This document shows, in pieces, positions 38,672 through 46,924 of a DNA stretch of 64,000 bases. Below the pieces are notes generated by a model that was given only the letters and a program-made list of their open reading frames with translations, was not told the DNA's origin and made no database searches. The DNA is from BCD1 sp965230565 (GTDB lineage: Bacteria > Bacteroidota > Bacteroidia > Chitinophagales > Saprospiraceae), in NCBI GenBank assembly GCA_965230565.1, contig CBDDLH010000012.1:310001-374000 (forward strand), in the 5' to 3' direction. Every line of letters begins with the position of its first letter. Position 1 is the first letter of the stretch. The translations under genes were made by a program, and so were the position numbers.

Positions 38672-38860
38672 AAAACTTCTACACCTGCCTCCTGCGTCAG
38701 CAGGCAGGTTGGATATTGGACATTCTGGGGTTCTGCGGTTCTGACAGGTGTTCTTTATTCTTCCTTCAAACTTCTTCCTTTTTTACAGAAGCTTTACTAA
38801 TCAAAAAAACGTGGCAGAACCGCAGAATATCGAATATTGAACGGCCAATTTCGAAGTTTT
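38672..38860. repeat. MITE-like inverted-repeat element, copy B
   Basis: This longer relative of the 36857-37022 element has outer arms AAAACTTCTA / TTCGAAGTTTTAGAAG and inner arms GGTTCTGCGGTTCTG / CAGAACCGCAGAATATC. It also carries a short internal hairpin (ACCTGCCT...AGGCAGGT, 38683-38709). It starts 17 bp upstream of the TPR-like gene. Confidence 0.7.
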
Positions 38861-38887
38861 AGAAGCATTGTTGCTTATAGAAAACTC

Positions 38888-40246
38888 TTAGTAAAAATCA
38901 ACACCCCCCTTTTTCTTATCCTTTCCAAAAACCAGATTCATCCCCAATCTTACATTCGCACTATGACTGTTAGCCGGATTGAAAACGGTCAGCAAATTAT
39001 CCGTCATGGCAACGAGTTGTACCGGGCCGAGTTTTACGACAGCATTCAATCCAAGATTGTCAAATCGCTGGTTGCGGATGGCATATACGGCACCTACTTT
39101 TAAAATACCACTAAGCTGGTAGTTGCCCGCAAGTGCAAAAGCAGGGTAGGCACTGCCTTTAAAAGATTCAGAATAGAATAAAGCGCCCAAATGAAGATTT
39201 TCAGTCAACTGATAACCGGCGCTCAGATAAAACTGAGTTGGTAGAGCTGTAGTGAAAGCATTATTGGTAGTAACCGGCTCATAAATTGCCTTTAAGGTAT
39301 CGATTACCGAGCCGACCTCTGTGCTGTCCTCAAAAATGTCCTGCGCTACTTCAAGCCCTTCGTATTCGTAAACTCCCTGTACACTGTAGTTGTTAACGTC
39401 ATCTTCCCAGTTGATCTTGCCAATGTCGAGAACACTTGCAGCCACATCAATTTTCCCAAATTGTGCACTGATCCCCAGGTCAAAGGCCATTCCCTTGTTT
39501 TTGGAAAACAGGCTTTCAAAACCATTGGCTGCCGGATCAAAACTGAAGGAGTAATTTTCAAAATCTTCAAATTGCAGGGAGCTCGAAGCATTTACCAAAA
39601 GGTCAGCGTCCAGTTCCAGCTGGTAAACATCATCGCTGGTGGTCAAGGTCAGGTCATGTCTTTCGGTAGATGCGTGGGCGATCCCGCTCAGGAATTTTAC
39701 ACGCCCGCCTATGGTAATATTTTTTGTGATGTCAAATCCAGCTCCAATAGCATAGTGATGCCAGGCGCTGAATTCCAGGTCCGGTCCAAATTCCACCGAT
39801 TCGCCGATGAATTGTGCATTTCCCTGCCAAATCAATTGAGGTAATGTTTTGGGGTAATCCATATGAGCCTTGAACTTCAAGGAATGGTTCAGACTCAGGT
39901 AGAGTTTGCCAAATTTCAAACCTAAACCAAGGGTTTCAAGCCTGAAATCTTCCCGAAGAAAGTTTTGATCGTCCATTTTGTCAATGGCTCCGTTGATGTC
40001 CAGGGTAGTGTTACCGGAACCATCCTTTACAATCAAATCGTTGAAAGTAATATTGGAAATGGCCAGGTTGTTGTAAAAACCGGGAAGGCTTAAAGTGATT
40101 TTTGAGTCAGGTGTCAGGGCCGGATTGGTATAACCTGACTGCCATGTTCCCTGCATGAAATGTGTGCCAAGTTCCTGCTGGGCCGACAAAGTTATCTGAA
40201 CAAAAACCAAAGCTATAATTAGGAGGATATTCTTTTGCATTTTCAT
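38888..40246 (-). CDS. DUF5723-type outer-membrane protein
   Basis: The 452-residue protein has a signal peptide (ending LSAQQ). Its strands are rich in Gly and aromatics, with sequence such as GTHFMQGTWQSGYTNPALTPDSKITLSLPGFYNNLA, like the Bacteroidota DUF5723/PorP-SprF-like proteins, which form outer-membrane barrels. The final strands (NVRLGMNLVFGK) fit a barrel C-terminus. The two in-frame ATGs at 40246 and 40240 are both possible. The function is unknown; related proteins act in gliding or T9SS, but that link is not shown here. It lies 55 bp after the adjacent lipoprotein gene on the same strand. Confidence 0.75.
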   Translation of the reverse strand: MKMQKNILLIIALVFVQITLSAQQELGTHFMQGTWQSGYTNPALTPDSKITLSLPGFYNNLAISNITFNDLIVKDGSGNTTLDINGAIDKMDDQNFLREDFRLETLGLGLKFGKLYLSLNHSLKFKAHMDYPKTLPQLIWQGNAQFIGESVEFGPDLEFSAWHHYAIGAGFDITKNITIGGRVKFLSGIAHASTERHDLTLTTSDDVYQLELDADLLVNASSSLQFEDFENYSFSFDPAANGFESLFSKNKGMAFDLGISAQFGKIDVAASVLDIGKINWEDDVNNYSVQGVYEYEGLEVAQDIFEDSTEVGSVIDTLKAIYEPVTTNNAFTTALPTQFYLSAGYQLTENLHLGALFYSESFKGSAYPAFALAGNYQLSGILKVGAVYAIRNQRFDNLGLNAVVKLGPVQLVAMTDNLLTVFNPANSHSANVRLGMNLVFGKDKKKGGVDFY

Positions 40247-40301
40247 TTTCTATTGATTTTAAATACCATTCAAGTATTCTCACAAACAAATCTTTGCCTT
40301 T

Positions 40302-41861
40302 CTATTCCGGCTTCACTTTCAGCCCCATGCGAATACTGATTTCCTGGTCAGCGAGTACCTTGGCGCTTATTTCTCCTTCATTATAAGTGGAAAAGTCGAC
40401 CAGCATGATCAACTGACTTGAATTTCTGAGGGACTCGAATTTTTCAGGCGGAACCGGAATGTAATTCACTTTGGTTGCCATACCGCTTGCATTGCCTTCC
40501 GAATCTACTTCAGCAGCTTCCACCAGACGTGTGGTACCACCGTCGAATAAAGAATCAATGACCGTTCCTGCTTCATTTTGGAAATATACCTGTCCGTCAA
40601 TCTCCAGAGGTAATTCGTTGTCGGCAACGAGTTTTACTTCGGCTTCACCAATAGTCTCAAAACTGGAAAGATCTATGTCAAACGTATCCCTGGCTGCGAA
40701 ATCCATGGCTTTCCCATAAAGCGGCAATTCCACTTCAATCCGGACTTTGTAATAACTACTGTCTGTAATAAAACCGCGAATTTCAGGGTCACTCTCAGGA
40801 TTGGTAAAGGCATCTACATCATAATCCAATGCCAGCGGGCCGGCACCCAGAATGACGTCGATGTTAGAATTGTCTTTTGTAAATTCAAACTCTTTGTATT
40901 TAATAGCCCCGATTTCATTCAATTCCGGATATGGAAAATCAATACCGTTGGTGATGAATTCACTTTCCAATGGAAGCACATCTTCTCTTACGGTAAAGAC
41001 TTCAAAAACATTAACAACAGAACGGGTGGGAACACCAAAAGAGTTTTCAAAAAATATGGTGATCCGGGGGTCTGCAAAATAGATGTCCCCATTGATCCAT
41101 CTGTCAAAAAAGTCAATGTGGATGGTGTCGCGGCTTTCGTCATAGGTGTTATTGCCTAGATATCCTTCTGCGTAGGAAAATGCGAGGTCCTGAAGTCCGA
41201 CTCCTTGCTCTGACAAAATAGCGGGTTCTCCGTCATCTGTAATGACCTCCCTGATTACATAAAGATATCCATCTTCAGCAGGTTGAATGACATACCCGTC
41301 GAGATCCGTTGGGGTGAAAATATTGGTCATCCATATAGCATCTCCGGAGCCACTGTATGCCGGGAATTCAATTTGATAACTGAGTTCCTGCCCGTCTTTG
41401 GTGAACTGAGGCACACGTAGGTTTATCGTTACCGGACTTGGGTGTTTGCTTCTGAAACTGTAAAGAAATTGTCCTGCCTTGAGGTCCATTCTGTCCACTT
41501 CCAGTCCATCCGGAAAAGTGAACGGCAAAGCAAAAGTATCCTGAGTTAACGGAATGAGAATGTCCTGACCCAGGGTTTCATTGATGGCTTCAAAAACTTC
41601 ATCAGTGGTTTTGGTAAGTACATCCCCGCTGTATTTGAAACGGATCAGCCCGTCCGGGTCGATGAAGAGGGAATTATTCTCGTCAAAACCGTCCAGCACG
41701 TCCCGGATCGAGAAATGGGAAGACAACAATGGCAGTGCATACTCCGCATCGCTATCGACACTGTCAACCCCTGCCAGGTCATCGAACTGTGTACAGGCGG
41801 AAATTATGGCGACTATAAAAACCAACAAAGCACCATAGAAGAATTTGAAATTTATTTTCAT
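40302..41861 (-). CDS. large lipoprotein of unknown function
   Basis: Starting at 41861 gives a 519-residue protein with a lipobox ending IISAC. The body is acidic and beta-rich with many Asp and Glu positions and no recognised domain. Proteins of this kind are often outer-membrane surface lipoproteins in Bacteroidota. It lies upstream of the DUF5723-like gene on the same strand; the two may act together at the envelope. A longer frame from 41909 adds residues without a signal peptide. Confidence 0.7.
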   Translation of the reverse strand: MKINFKFFYGALLVFIVAIISACTQFDDLAGVDSVDSDAEYALPLLSSHFSIRDVLDGFDENNSLFIDPDGLIRFKYSGDVLTKTTDEVFEAINETLGQDILIPLTQDTFALPFTFPDGLEVDRMDLKAGQFLYSFRSKHPSPVTINLRVPQFTKDGQELSYQIEFPAYSGSGDAIWMTNIFTPTDLDGYVIQPAEDGYLYVIREVITDDGEPAILSEQGVGLQDLAFSYAEGYLGNNTYDESRDTIHIDFFDRWINGDIYFADPRITIFFENSFGVPTRSVVNVFEVFTVREDVLPLESEFITNGIDFPYPELNEIGAIKYKEFEFTKDNSNIDVILGAGPLALDYDVDAFTNPESDPEIRGFITDSSYYKVRIEVELPLYGKAMDFAARDTFDIDLSSFETIGEAEVKLVADNELPLEIDGQVYFQNEAGTVIDSLFDGGTTRLVEAAEVDSEGNASGMATKVNYIPVPPEKFESLRNSSQLIMLVDFSTYNEGEISAKVLADQEISIRMGLKVKPE

Positions 41862-42274
41862 TGTAAAACTATTTTGCAGATTACTATACCGTTTTATTAA
41901 CAATAACATTTACGCACGGTAAACGCCTGAAGTTGGCAAAAATTTCCTGTTTTTAGAAAATCATATGCCAATAAATAAACGAACGCTGTTTAAAGTATTT
42001 TTCAGATGTTTGGATATAATTTGTAAGACAGTTAGCAAAGGAGCTCTAAACAGAAGGTTTGTTTTAAAAAGGTTGTTTTGCAAATTTCAAAAAAATCACG
42101 AAGACTACTACTCTTTACACTAAAATCGCTATTGTCAAACCTTGGGAGTTGTTTTTTGATTTTTGAAGGTTCCAGGTTGCGATTAATCGCAATTTGGAAA
42201 AGTAGCGGCGCAAAGATAGAGAAAAAACGATTATTTTTTAATTTTCGTATCTTGGGCAGAACTTGTTTATCACC
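41862..42274. other. 413-bp divergent intergenic region
   Basis: The region lies between the divergent lipoprotein and HD-DUF5706 genes and should contain both promoters. Several AT-rich tracts are seen but no clear -33/-7 pair. No gene is supported. Confidence 0.45.
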
Positions 42275-43495
42275 ATGGAAAGACATCAATCAATTCAGTT
42301 TCTCGATGACGAAAGCAGTATTTTGTTGAAAGCTGATCAGTTTCTTCAAAATATTTTTGACCAGCACAAGGATTCAAAACTCGTCTTTCATAATTATTCC
42401 GCATTGAAGCAGGCCATGGAACTCGCTCGCGAATTTTGTGTTGCCGAAAATGCCACTACCATTGAAAAAGAAACCGCCATCCTGGCGACAGGTTTTTACT
42501 TTTCCGGCTTCCTTACTGATTATGATCACCCGGAGCAGGCTGGTAAAAAGCACCTGCAGGTATTTATGAACGGGGAGGAAATGCCTGCTGAGCGCATTGG
42601 AGGAGTTTTGAAGAGTATTGATGCTATTGCCGGAAGATCACGTCCGAACCTGATATCAGATCAGGTGGCAAAAGATGCGATAACTGTTGTTACTTATGCG
42701 CTTGATTACCCCGAACGCCACCCGTTGATGAAACTGGAAAGAGAGTTTCTGCAGAAACTTGTTCTGGATCGCGGAGCATGGGCTCAATTGCAAATGCAGG
42801 AATTATTACAACAAAAACTTTTTACGGCAACCGCACGCCAACAATATGAAAACGAACTTTCTCAAAACATCCTACTTCATAAACAGCGGATCGAAAAGGA
42901 AAAAAGAAACCTTCAGCGATTGAATGTGTCCGAAACAACTGCAGGCAATTTTCAAGGCATAGAAGATACCCCTCTTCGGACCATGCAAACCTTTTTCCGG
43001 TCCAATTACAGAAACCATATCAACTTAAGTGCTATTGCTGACAATAAGGCGAATATCATGATCAGCGTTAATGCAATCCTGATCAGTGTTCTGATCACCT
43101 TTTTGTCTTACAGGAATATTTCGACCAATACCCCGATGATCATGTTGCCCGTAGTCATTTTCCTGGTGACCGGATTAGCTTCACTTACTTTTGCCATTCT
43201 GTCTGCCCGGCCAAAGGTTACCTCCCTGAATGCACGCTTAAAGGATAAAACTCTGGCCAAGAAAAATATCGTATTCTTTGGTAATTTTGTCACCCTTAAA
43301 CTGGAGGAATACGAAGAGGCGATGGATGAAATGTTTCGTGATGGTGAATTACTATTGGGCAATATGACCAGGGATCTTTATTTCCTGGGGAAGGTGCTCG
43401 ATAAGAAGTATCGCTACCTCACCGCATCCTATAATATTTTCATGGTTGGCTTTGTGGCAACCGTTGTGACTTTTTTGGTTATGCTTTTTAGCTAA
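42275..43495 (+). CDS. degenerate HD domain fused to Pycsar-type (DUF5706) membrane effector
   Basis: The 406-residue protein starts at the ATG at 42275; a TTG at 42263 adds four residues. The N-terminal 145 residues follow the HD phosphohydrolase outline (FHNY at 38-41, a helix, then the position of the HD motif). At the metal site the expected His-Asp pair is Tyr75-Phe76 (sequence GFYFSGF at 73-79), and the later DAD motif is DAI (134-136), so the domain should be inactive. A linker and coiled helix follow. The C-terminal 170 residues form the DUF5706/Pycsar effector domain: LSAIADNKANIMISVNAI at 251-268, two membrane spans (about 264-278 and 289-309), the NIVFFGNF-LEEYEEAM block and a last span (about 386-404). 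No nucleotide cyclase lies in the window. Confidence 0.8.
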   Translation: MERHQSIQFLDDESSILLKADQFLQNIFDQHKDSKLVFHNYSALKQAMELAREFCVAENATTIEKETAILATGFYFSGFLTDYDHPEQAGKKHLQVFMNGEEMPAERIGGVLKSIDAIAGRSRPNLISDQVAKDAITVVTYALDYPERHPLMKLEREFLQKLVLDRGAWAQLQMQELLQQKLFTATARQQYENELSQNILLHKQRIEKEKRNLQRLNVSETTAGNFQGIEDTPLRTMQTFFRSNYRNHINLSAIADNKANIMISVNAILISVLITFLSYRNISTNTPMIMLPVVIFLVTGLASLTFAILSARPKVTSLNARLKDKTLAKKNIVFFGNFVTLKLEEYEEAMDEMFRDGELLLGNMTRDLYFLGKVLDKKYRYLTASYNIFMVGFVATVVTFLVMLFS

Positions 43496-43606
43496 AGTAG
43501 TTCAGGCTTCAGTCTAAGTAAATAAAAATAACAATCAGCCAATTTTTTCAACTTACTTTCGTTTACCAAAAACATTCTTTTTCACCCCGTAATAAACTAC
43601 AAAACT

Positions 43607-44989
43607 ATGTTCAGACGAATCACCTTTATTGCAATCCTGTTCCTGATAGCCGGTAATCTTTTTGGCCAAAAACTGGATGAAGCTTTTTTGAAGTATATTG
43701 AAAGACATAAGGATGTTGCCCTTAGAGAAATGGAGCGCGCCGGTGTTCCGGCCAGTATCAAATTGGCTCAGGGCTTGCTGGAATCCAATGCAGGAAGGAG
43801 TTTTCTGGCTAAAAAAGGAAATAACCATTTCGGTATTAAATGTGGAGATAACTGGAAAGGGAAGAAGGTCTATCGTAAGGATGATGAGTATGATTCAAAA
43901 GGAAAACTGGTCGAGTCCTGTTTCAGGTCTTATCGTTCTGCGGAAGCATGTTATATTGCTCATTCGGAATTTCTCAGAGACCCGAAAAAACAGTTTCGTT
44001 ACGGGTTCCTTTTCAGGATTGATCCCTTGGATTACAAAAGGTGGGCCAAAGGTTTGAAAAAGGCAGGATATGCCACAAGTGCGACCTATGCCGAAAAGCT
44101 GATCAGTATTATCGAACGATACGATCTGGACAGGTTTGATAAAATGCTGCCAGGGGATCTTGATGAACCGGTTGCCGATGTTTTGGAGGCTGGTATTTTT
44201 GTCAATAATGATGTGAAATATGCTACTGCCGGAGCCAACGAAACGGTCGCAGATATCGCCAAAAGGACAGACACATCCCTCAGGGGATTGCTTAAATATA
44301 ATGAACAGCTGCATAACGGCAACCAGGAACTTAAAGAGGGGGAACGTGTATATATTCAACCTAAAAGAGGTGGTTACAGAGCCAAAAGACAAAAGTGGCA
44401 TGTCATGAGGAAAGATCAGGTAATATTTGATGTTTCTCAACAATATGGCGTAAAACTCAAGAAGCTCTTAAAAAGAAACAGACTGGAAAAAGGCATGGAA
44501 CCTGCCGAAGGGGCAATGATCAAACTGAGGGGAGGCAAGGTAAAGGAACGTCCGCAGCTGGCCTCTGAAGTGAAAGAAGTAACTCCTTTGCCGGAGCTCG
44601 AAATGGTGGAAGATGAACCTGTAGATGAGTTGCCAACGGACACACTCGAAACTATTGCGATACCTGAAGAGGATACTTCCGGCATTAAATTACCTGTTGA
44701 AATAATTGAAGAAGAACCACCGGCTCCGGTTGAAACCCCGGAAGAACCAACAGAGGAACCCCAGGTGGATAACCCTAAGCCCACAGAGGGGCCTACATCT
44801 AATCCTGATTTTACGGACGAGCCGGAAACCACTCCTTCTCCGGCAGCAGCAATGTATCATACCGTGAGTCAGGGAGATACGCTTTGGAATATTTCCAAAC
44901 GGTATAATACGACAGTGGATGTCATCAAAAAACTCAACAACCTCACGGATAATACGATCAGGCTGGGGATGAAATTGAGGGTGAAATAA
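43607..44989 (+). CDS. LysM-containing N-acetylglucosaminidase
   Basis: The 460-residue protein has a signal peptide (to GNLFGQ), then a glucosaminidase domain (about 22-175) with the Bax/FlgJ-type signature GVPASIKLAQGLLESNAG, where the glutamate is the expected acid. Three LysM-like regions follow: two weaker ones (about 200-250 and 260-310) and a clear one at the end (YHTVSQGDTLWNISKRYN). A Pro/Glu-rich linker separates the last. The enzyme cleaves the glycan strands of peptidoglycan; it is likely periplasmic or extracellular. The gene lies 111 bp after the HD-DUF5706 gene and may not share its promoter. Confidence 0.88.
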   Translation: MFRRITFIAILFLIAGNLFGQKLDEAFLKYIERHKDVALREMERAGVPASIKLAQGLLESNAGRSFLAKKGNNHFGIKCGDNWKGKKVYRKDDEYDSKGKLVESCFRSYRSAEACYIAHSEFLRDPKKQFRYGFLFRIDPLDYKRWAKGLKKAGYATSATYAEKLISIIERYDLDRFDKMLPGDLDEPVADVLEAGIFVNNDVKYATAGANETVADIAKRTDTSLRGLLKYNEQLHNGNQELKEGERVYIQPKRGGYRAKRQKWHVMRKDQVIFDVSQQYGVKLKKLLKRNRLEKGMEPAEGAMIKLRGGKVKERPQLASEVKEVTPLPELEMVEDEPVDELPTDTLETIAIPEEDTSGIKLPVEIIEEEPPAPVETPEEPTEEPQVDNPKPTEGPTSNPDFTDEPETTPSPAAAMYHTVSQGDTLWNISKRYNTTVDVIKKLNNLTDNTIRLGMKLRVK

Positions 44990-44997
44990 ATATACCA

Positions 44998-45060
44998 GCT
45001 GGCGGGATCAAAAATTAACCAAAAGTTTTCCCTTTTCGACTAAAAACCAATCCCGCCAGC
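44998..45060. repeat. 11-bp perfect inverted repeat with long loop
   Basis: GCTGGCGGGAT (44998-45008) and ATCCCGCCAGC (45050-45060) are exact complements with about 41 bases between. The pair lies between the convergent glucosaminidase and mscS genes. It is more like a repeat element than a canonical terminator. Confidence 0.55.
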
Positions 45061-45074
45061 GGGGTAAATTCCTT

Positions 45075-46694
45075 TTACAACTTCGTTTTCTTATCCTCAA
45101 TAAACGCATCAAAGCGTTTTTTGAGCGTGTCGGTATCCGTCTCATAAGTTGGAGCAGTACTTCCGCTTCCCGGGAATTCTTCCATATAAAGGGTTGTTGA
45201 TGGGAAGGCAAATCGTACACCGAGTCTTTCTGCCAGTTCAATTATAGAAAACAGCAATTCCTCTTTAACGCGAAGTTCGGAAGCGTAATCCGGAACATAA
45301 AGCGGAACCCGGAACATAATATTGATAGAGGAATCACCGAGGCTGTTCAGATGAACGTAGCTGGCATCTTCTTTAGCATCAGGATGTAACTCAACAATTT
45401 TTTTGAGTCCTTCGATAAAGGCTTTCATCAATGGCAGCGGAGTGTCGTAAGTCACGCCAATATTGATATTGAATAACCGGAATACCCTTACGCCTTTATT
45501 GGTAATGGCAGCATTGGCAATAGAACCATTTGGCACACTGATAACAGAAGAGTCCGCTTCCTGTATTCTGGTCGACCTGAAGCCAACCTCAAGTACCGTG
45601 CCTGACATGCCCGAATATTCGATGAAATCCCCGATCTGGAAAGGGCGGTCGAAGAAAACCATGGCCGAGCCTATGAGATTCTTAACAGTATCCTGGGCAG
45701 CGAGGGCGAGGGCAAGACCACCAATGGACAAACCGGCTATCAAGGCAGTTACATTGACATCCATGATGCGTAAAAGCTGAACGATACCACCTATAATGAT
45801 GAGCGCCTGAAGCGATCTTTTTACAATGGGCACCAGTTGTTCATCCATTTTACTTTTGGTTGTCTGGGTGAATTTATTGGTATATCCTATGAAAATATCA
45901 AGAATGCGGAAGGCCAGCATAACAACCAGAATGGTGGTGACCACCTTGATCACATCGATGGCAAAAGACGAAGCTGCGGGTGGAAGCATCAACAAGGGTA
46001 AAAATACTTTTATCAGGCGAACGACTACCAGTACACTGATTAGCCTTGCGATCTTTTTTATCAGGCTGGTTTTAATGATGTCATCGTCTTTTTTAGCTCT
46101 GCTGATCCGGCGGACCAATGGTTTGAGTGCTCTGCTCAAAACGAAATGAATCAGATATCCTAAAACCATAAAAATTAACAGCCCGATATATTGCCACAAA
46201 GCCATCCCTAATATTTGGGATTGCCCGAGTTTCGGAAGTATATTTAGCAGAATGTCGGTACCAAAAGGATAGACTTTTTTATGGAGCTCAGGAATGTTCT
46301 CAACGGTTTCCTGGGAATATAGCCATTGGCCGTTGATTTTTTCCAGATAGATGCCAGGCATCTCCTCCGGGAAAGGGGTGAAAACGGAGCGTTTAGATAA
46401 GCTGTCAACGTAGTCTGGACTAGATGGGATTTTATTAAATGTTACAAACAATCCTGCACCGTCAAGTATTTGTTTAAGTTTGATAGCTTTTCGAGACATG
46501 ATAACAGAATCTCCTACAGCGTAAAGCGCCCTGGAAGCTTTTGCGGGGTTGTAGGAGTCCTTTTGTAAATAGAATAAATGAACATACATGGTGTTGTTGG
46601 GATCCTCCAGGGTGATCTCCGTATTTTGACTGCTCTGACCAAACAGATTAAAGGAGAACAAAATTAACAGAAGGGTGACTATATGTTTTTGCAT
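45075..46694 (-). CDS. MscS-family mechanosensitive channel with periplasmic N-terminal domain
   Basis: I take the ATG at 46694 (539 residues), which yields a signal peptide (MQKHIVTLLLILFSFNLFGQ). A periplasmic region of about 125 residues follows, then five or so membrane spans (about 175-345). The MscS pore helix and beta domain come next (LSIGGLALALAAQDTVKNLIGSAMVFFDRPFQIGDFI, then RSTRIQEADSSVISVPNGSI), and the cytoplasmic end. It relieves turgor on osmotic downshift. The long N-terminal extension is typical of larger MscS paralogues. Confidence 0.9.
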   Translation of the reverse strand: MQKHIVTLLLILFSFNLFGQSSQNTEITLEDPNNTMYVHLFYLQKDSYNPAKASRALYAVGDSVIMSRKAIKLKQILDGAGLFVTFNKIPSSPDYVDSLSKRSVFTPFPEEMPGIYLEKINGQWLYSQETVENIPELHKKVYPFGTDILLNILPKLGQSQILGMALWQYIGLLIFMVLGYLIHFVLSRALKPLVRRISRAKKDDDIIKTSLIKKIARLISVLVVVRLIKVFLPLLMLPPAASSFAIDVIKVVTTILVVMLAFRILDIFIGYTNKFTQTTKSKMDEQLVPIVKRSLQALIIIGGIVQLLRIMDVNVTALIAGLSIGGLALALAAQDTVKNLIGSAMVFFDRPFQIGDFIEYSGMSGTVLEVGFRSTRIQEADSSVISVPNGSIANAAITNKGVRVFRLFNINIGVTYDTPLPLMKAFIEGLKKIVELHPDAKEDASYVHLNSLGDSSINIMFRVPLYVPDYASELRVKEELLFSIIELAERLGVRFAFPSTTLYMEEFPGSGSTAPTYETDTDTLKKRFDAFIEDKKTKL

Positions 46695-46847
46695 GGCTTT
46701 TAAATTTTGTGCAAAGGTAAATGTTAGCAGACGCATTGGCAAACAACTATTCCAAAACAAGACCTCTGCATAGAATAAAATTAATAGCGACTAGGATTTT
46801 CAACTATTGCTTTATTTATCTGTCTTACATAAGTAACATATTCCAAT

Positions 46848-46892
46848 CTGTTTCGTCTTTTGGGAAAGTTCGAAACAGACCCATGTTTCGAA
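46848..46892. promoter_or_regulatory. inverted repeat TTCGAAACA-N6-TGTTTCGAA
   Basis: A perfect 9-bp dyad (46869-46877 and 46884-46892) with a six-base spacer lies 33 bp upstream of the start at 46925. A half-site CTGTTTCG is repeated at 46848-46855. The layout suits an operator for a dimeric repressor, or a 5'-UTR hairpin. The regulator is not known. Confidence 0.55.
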
Positions 46893-46924
46893 ATAAAAAC
46901 CTGTTAGACTAAATCAAACGACCT

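Noticed and set aside
42275..43495. Complete Pycsar defence operon
   Set aside because: No nucleotide cyclase gene is adjacent or elsewhere in the window, so only an effector-like protein can be claimed.
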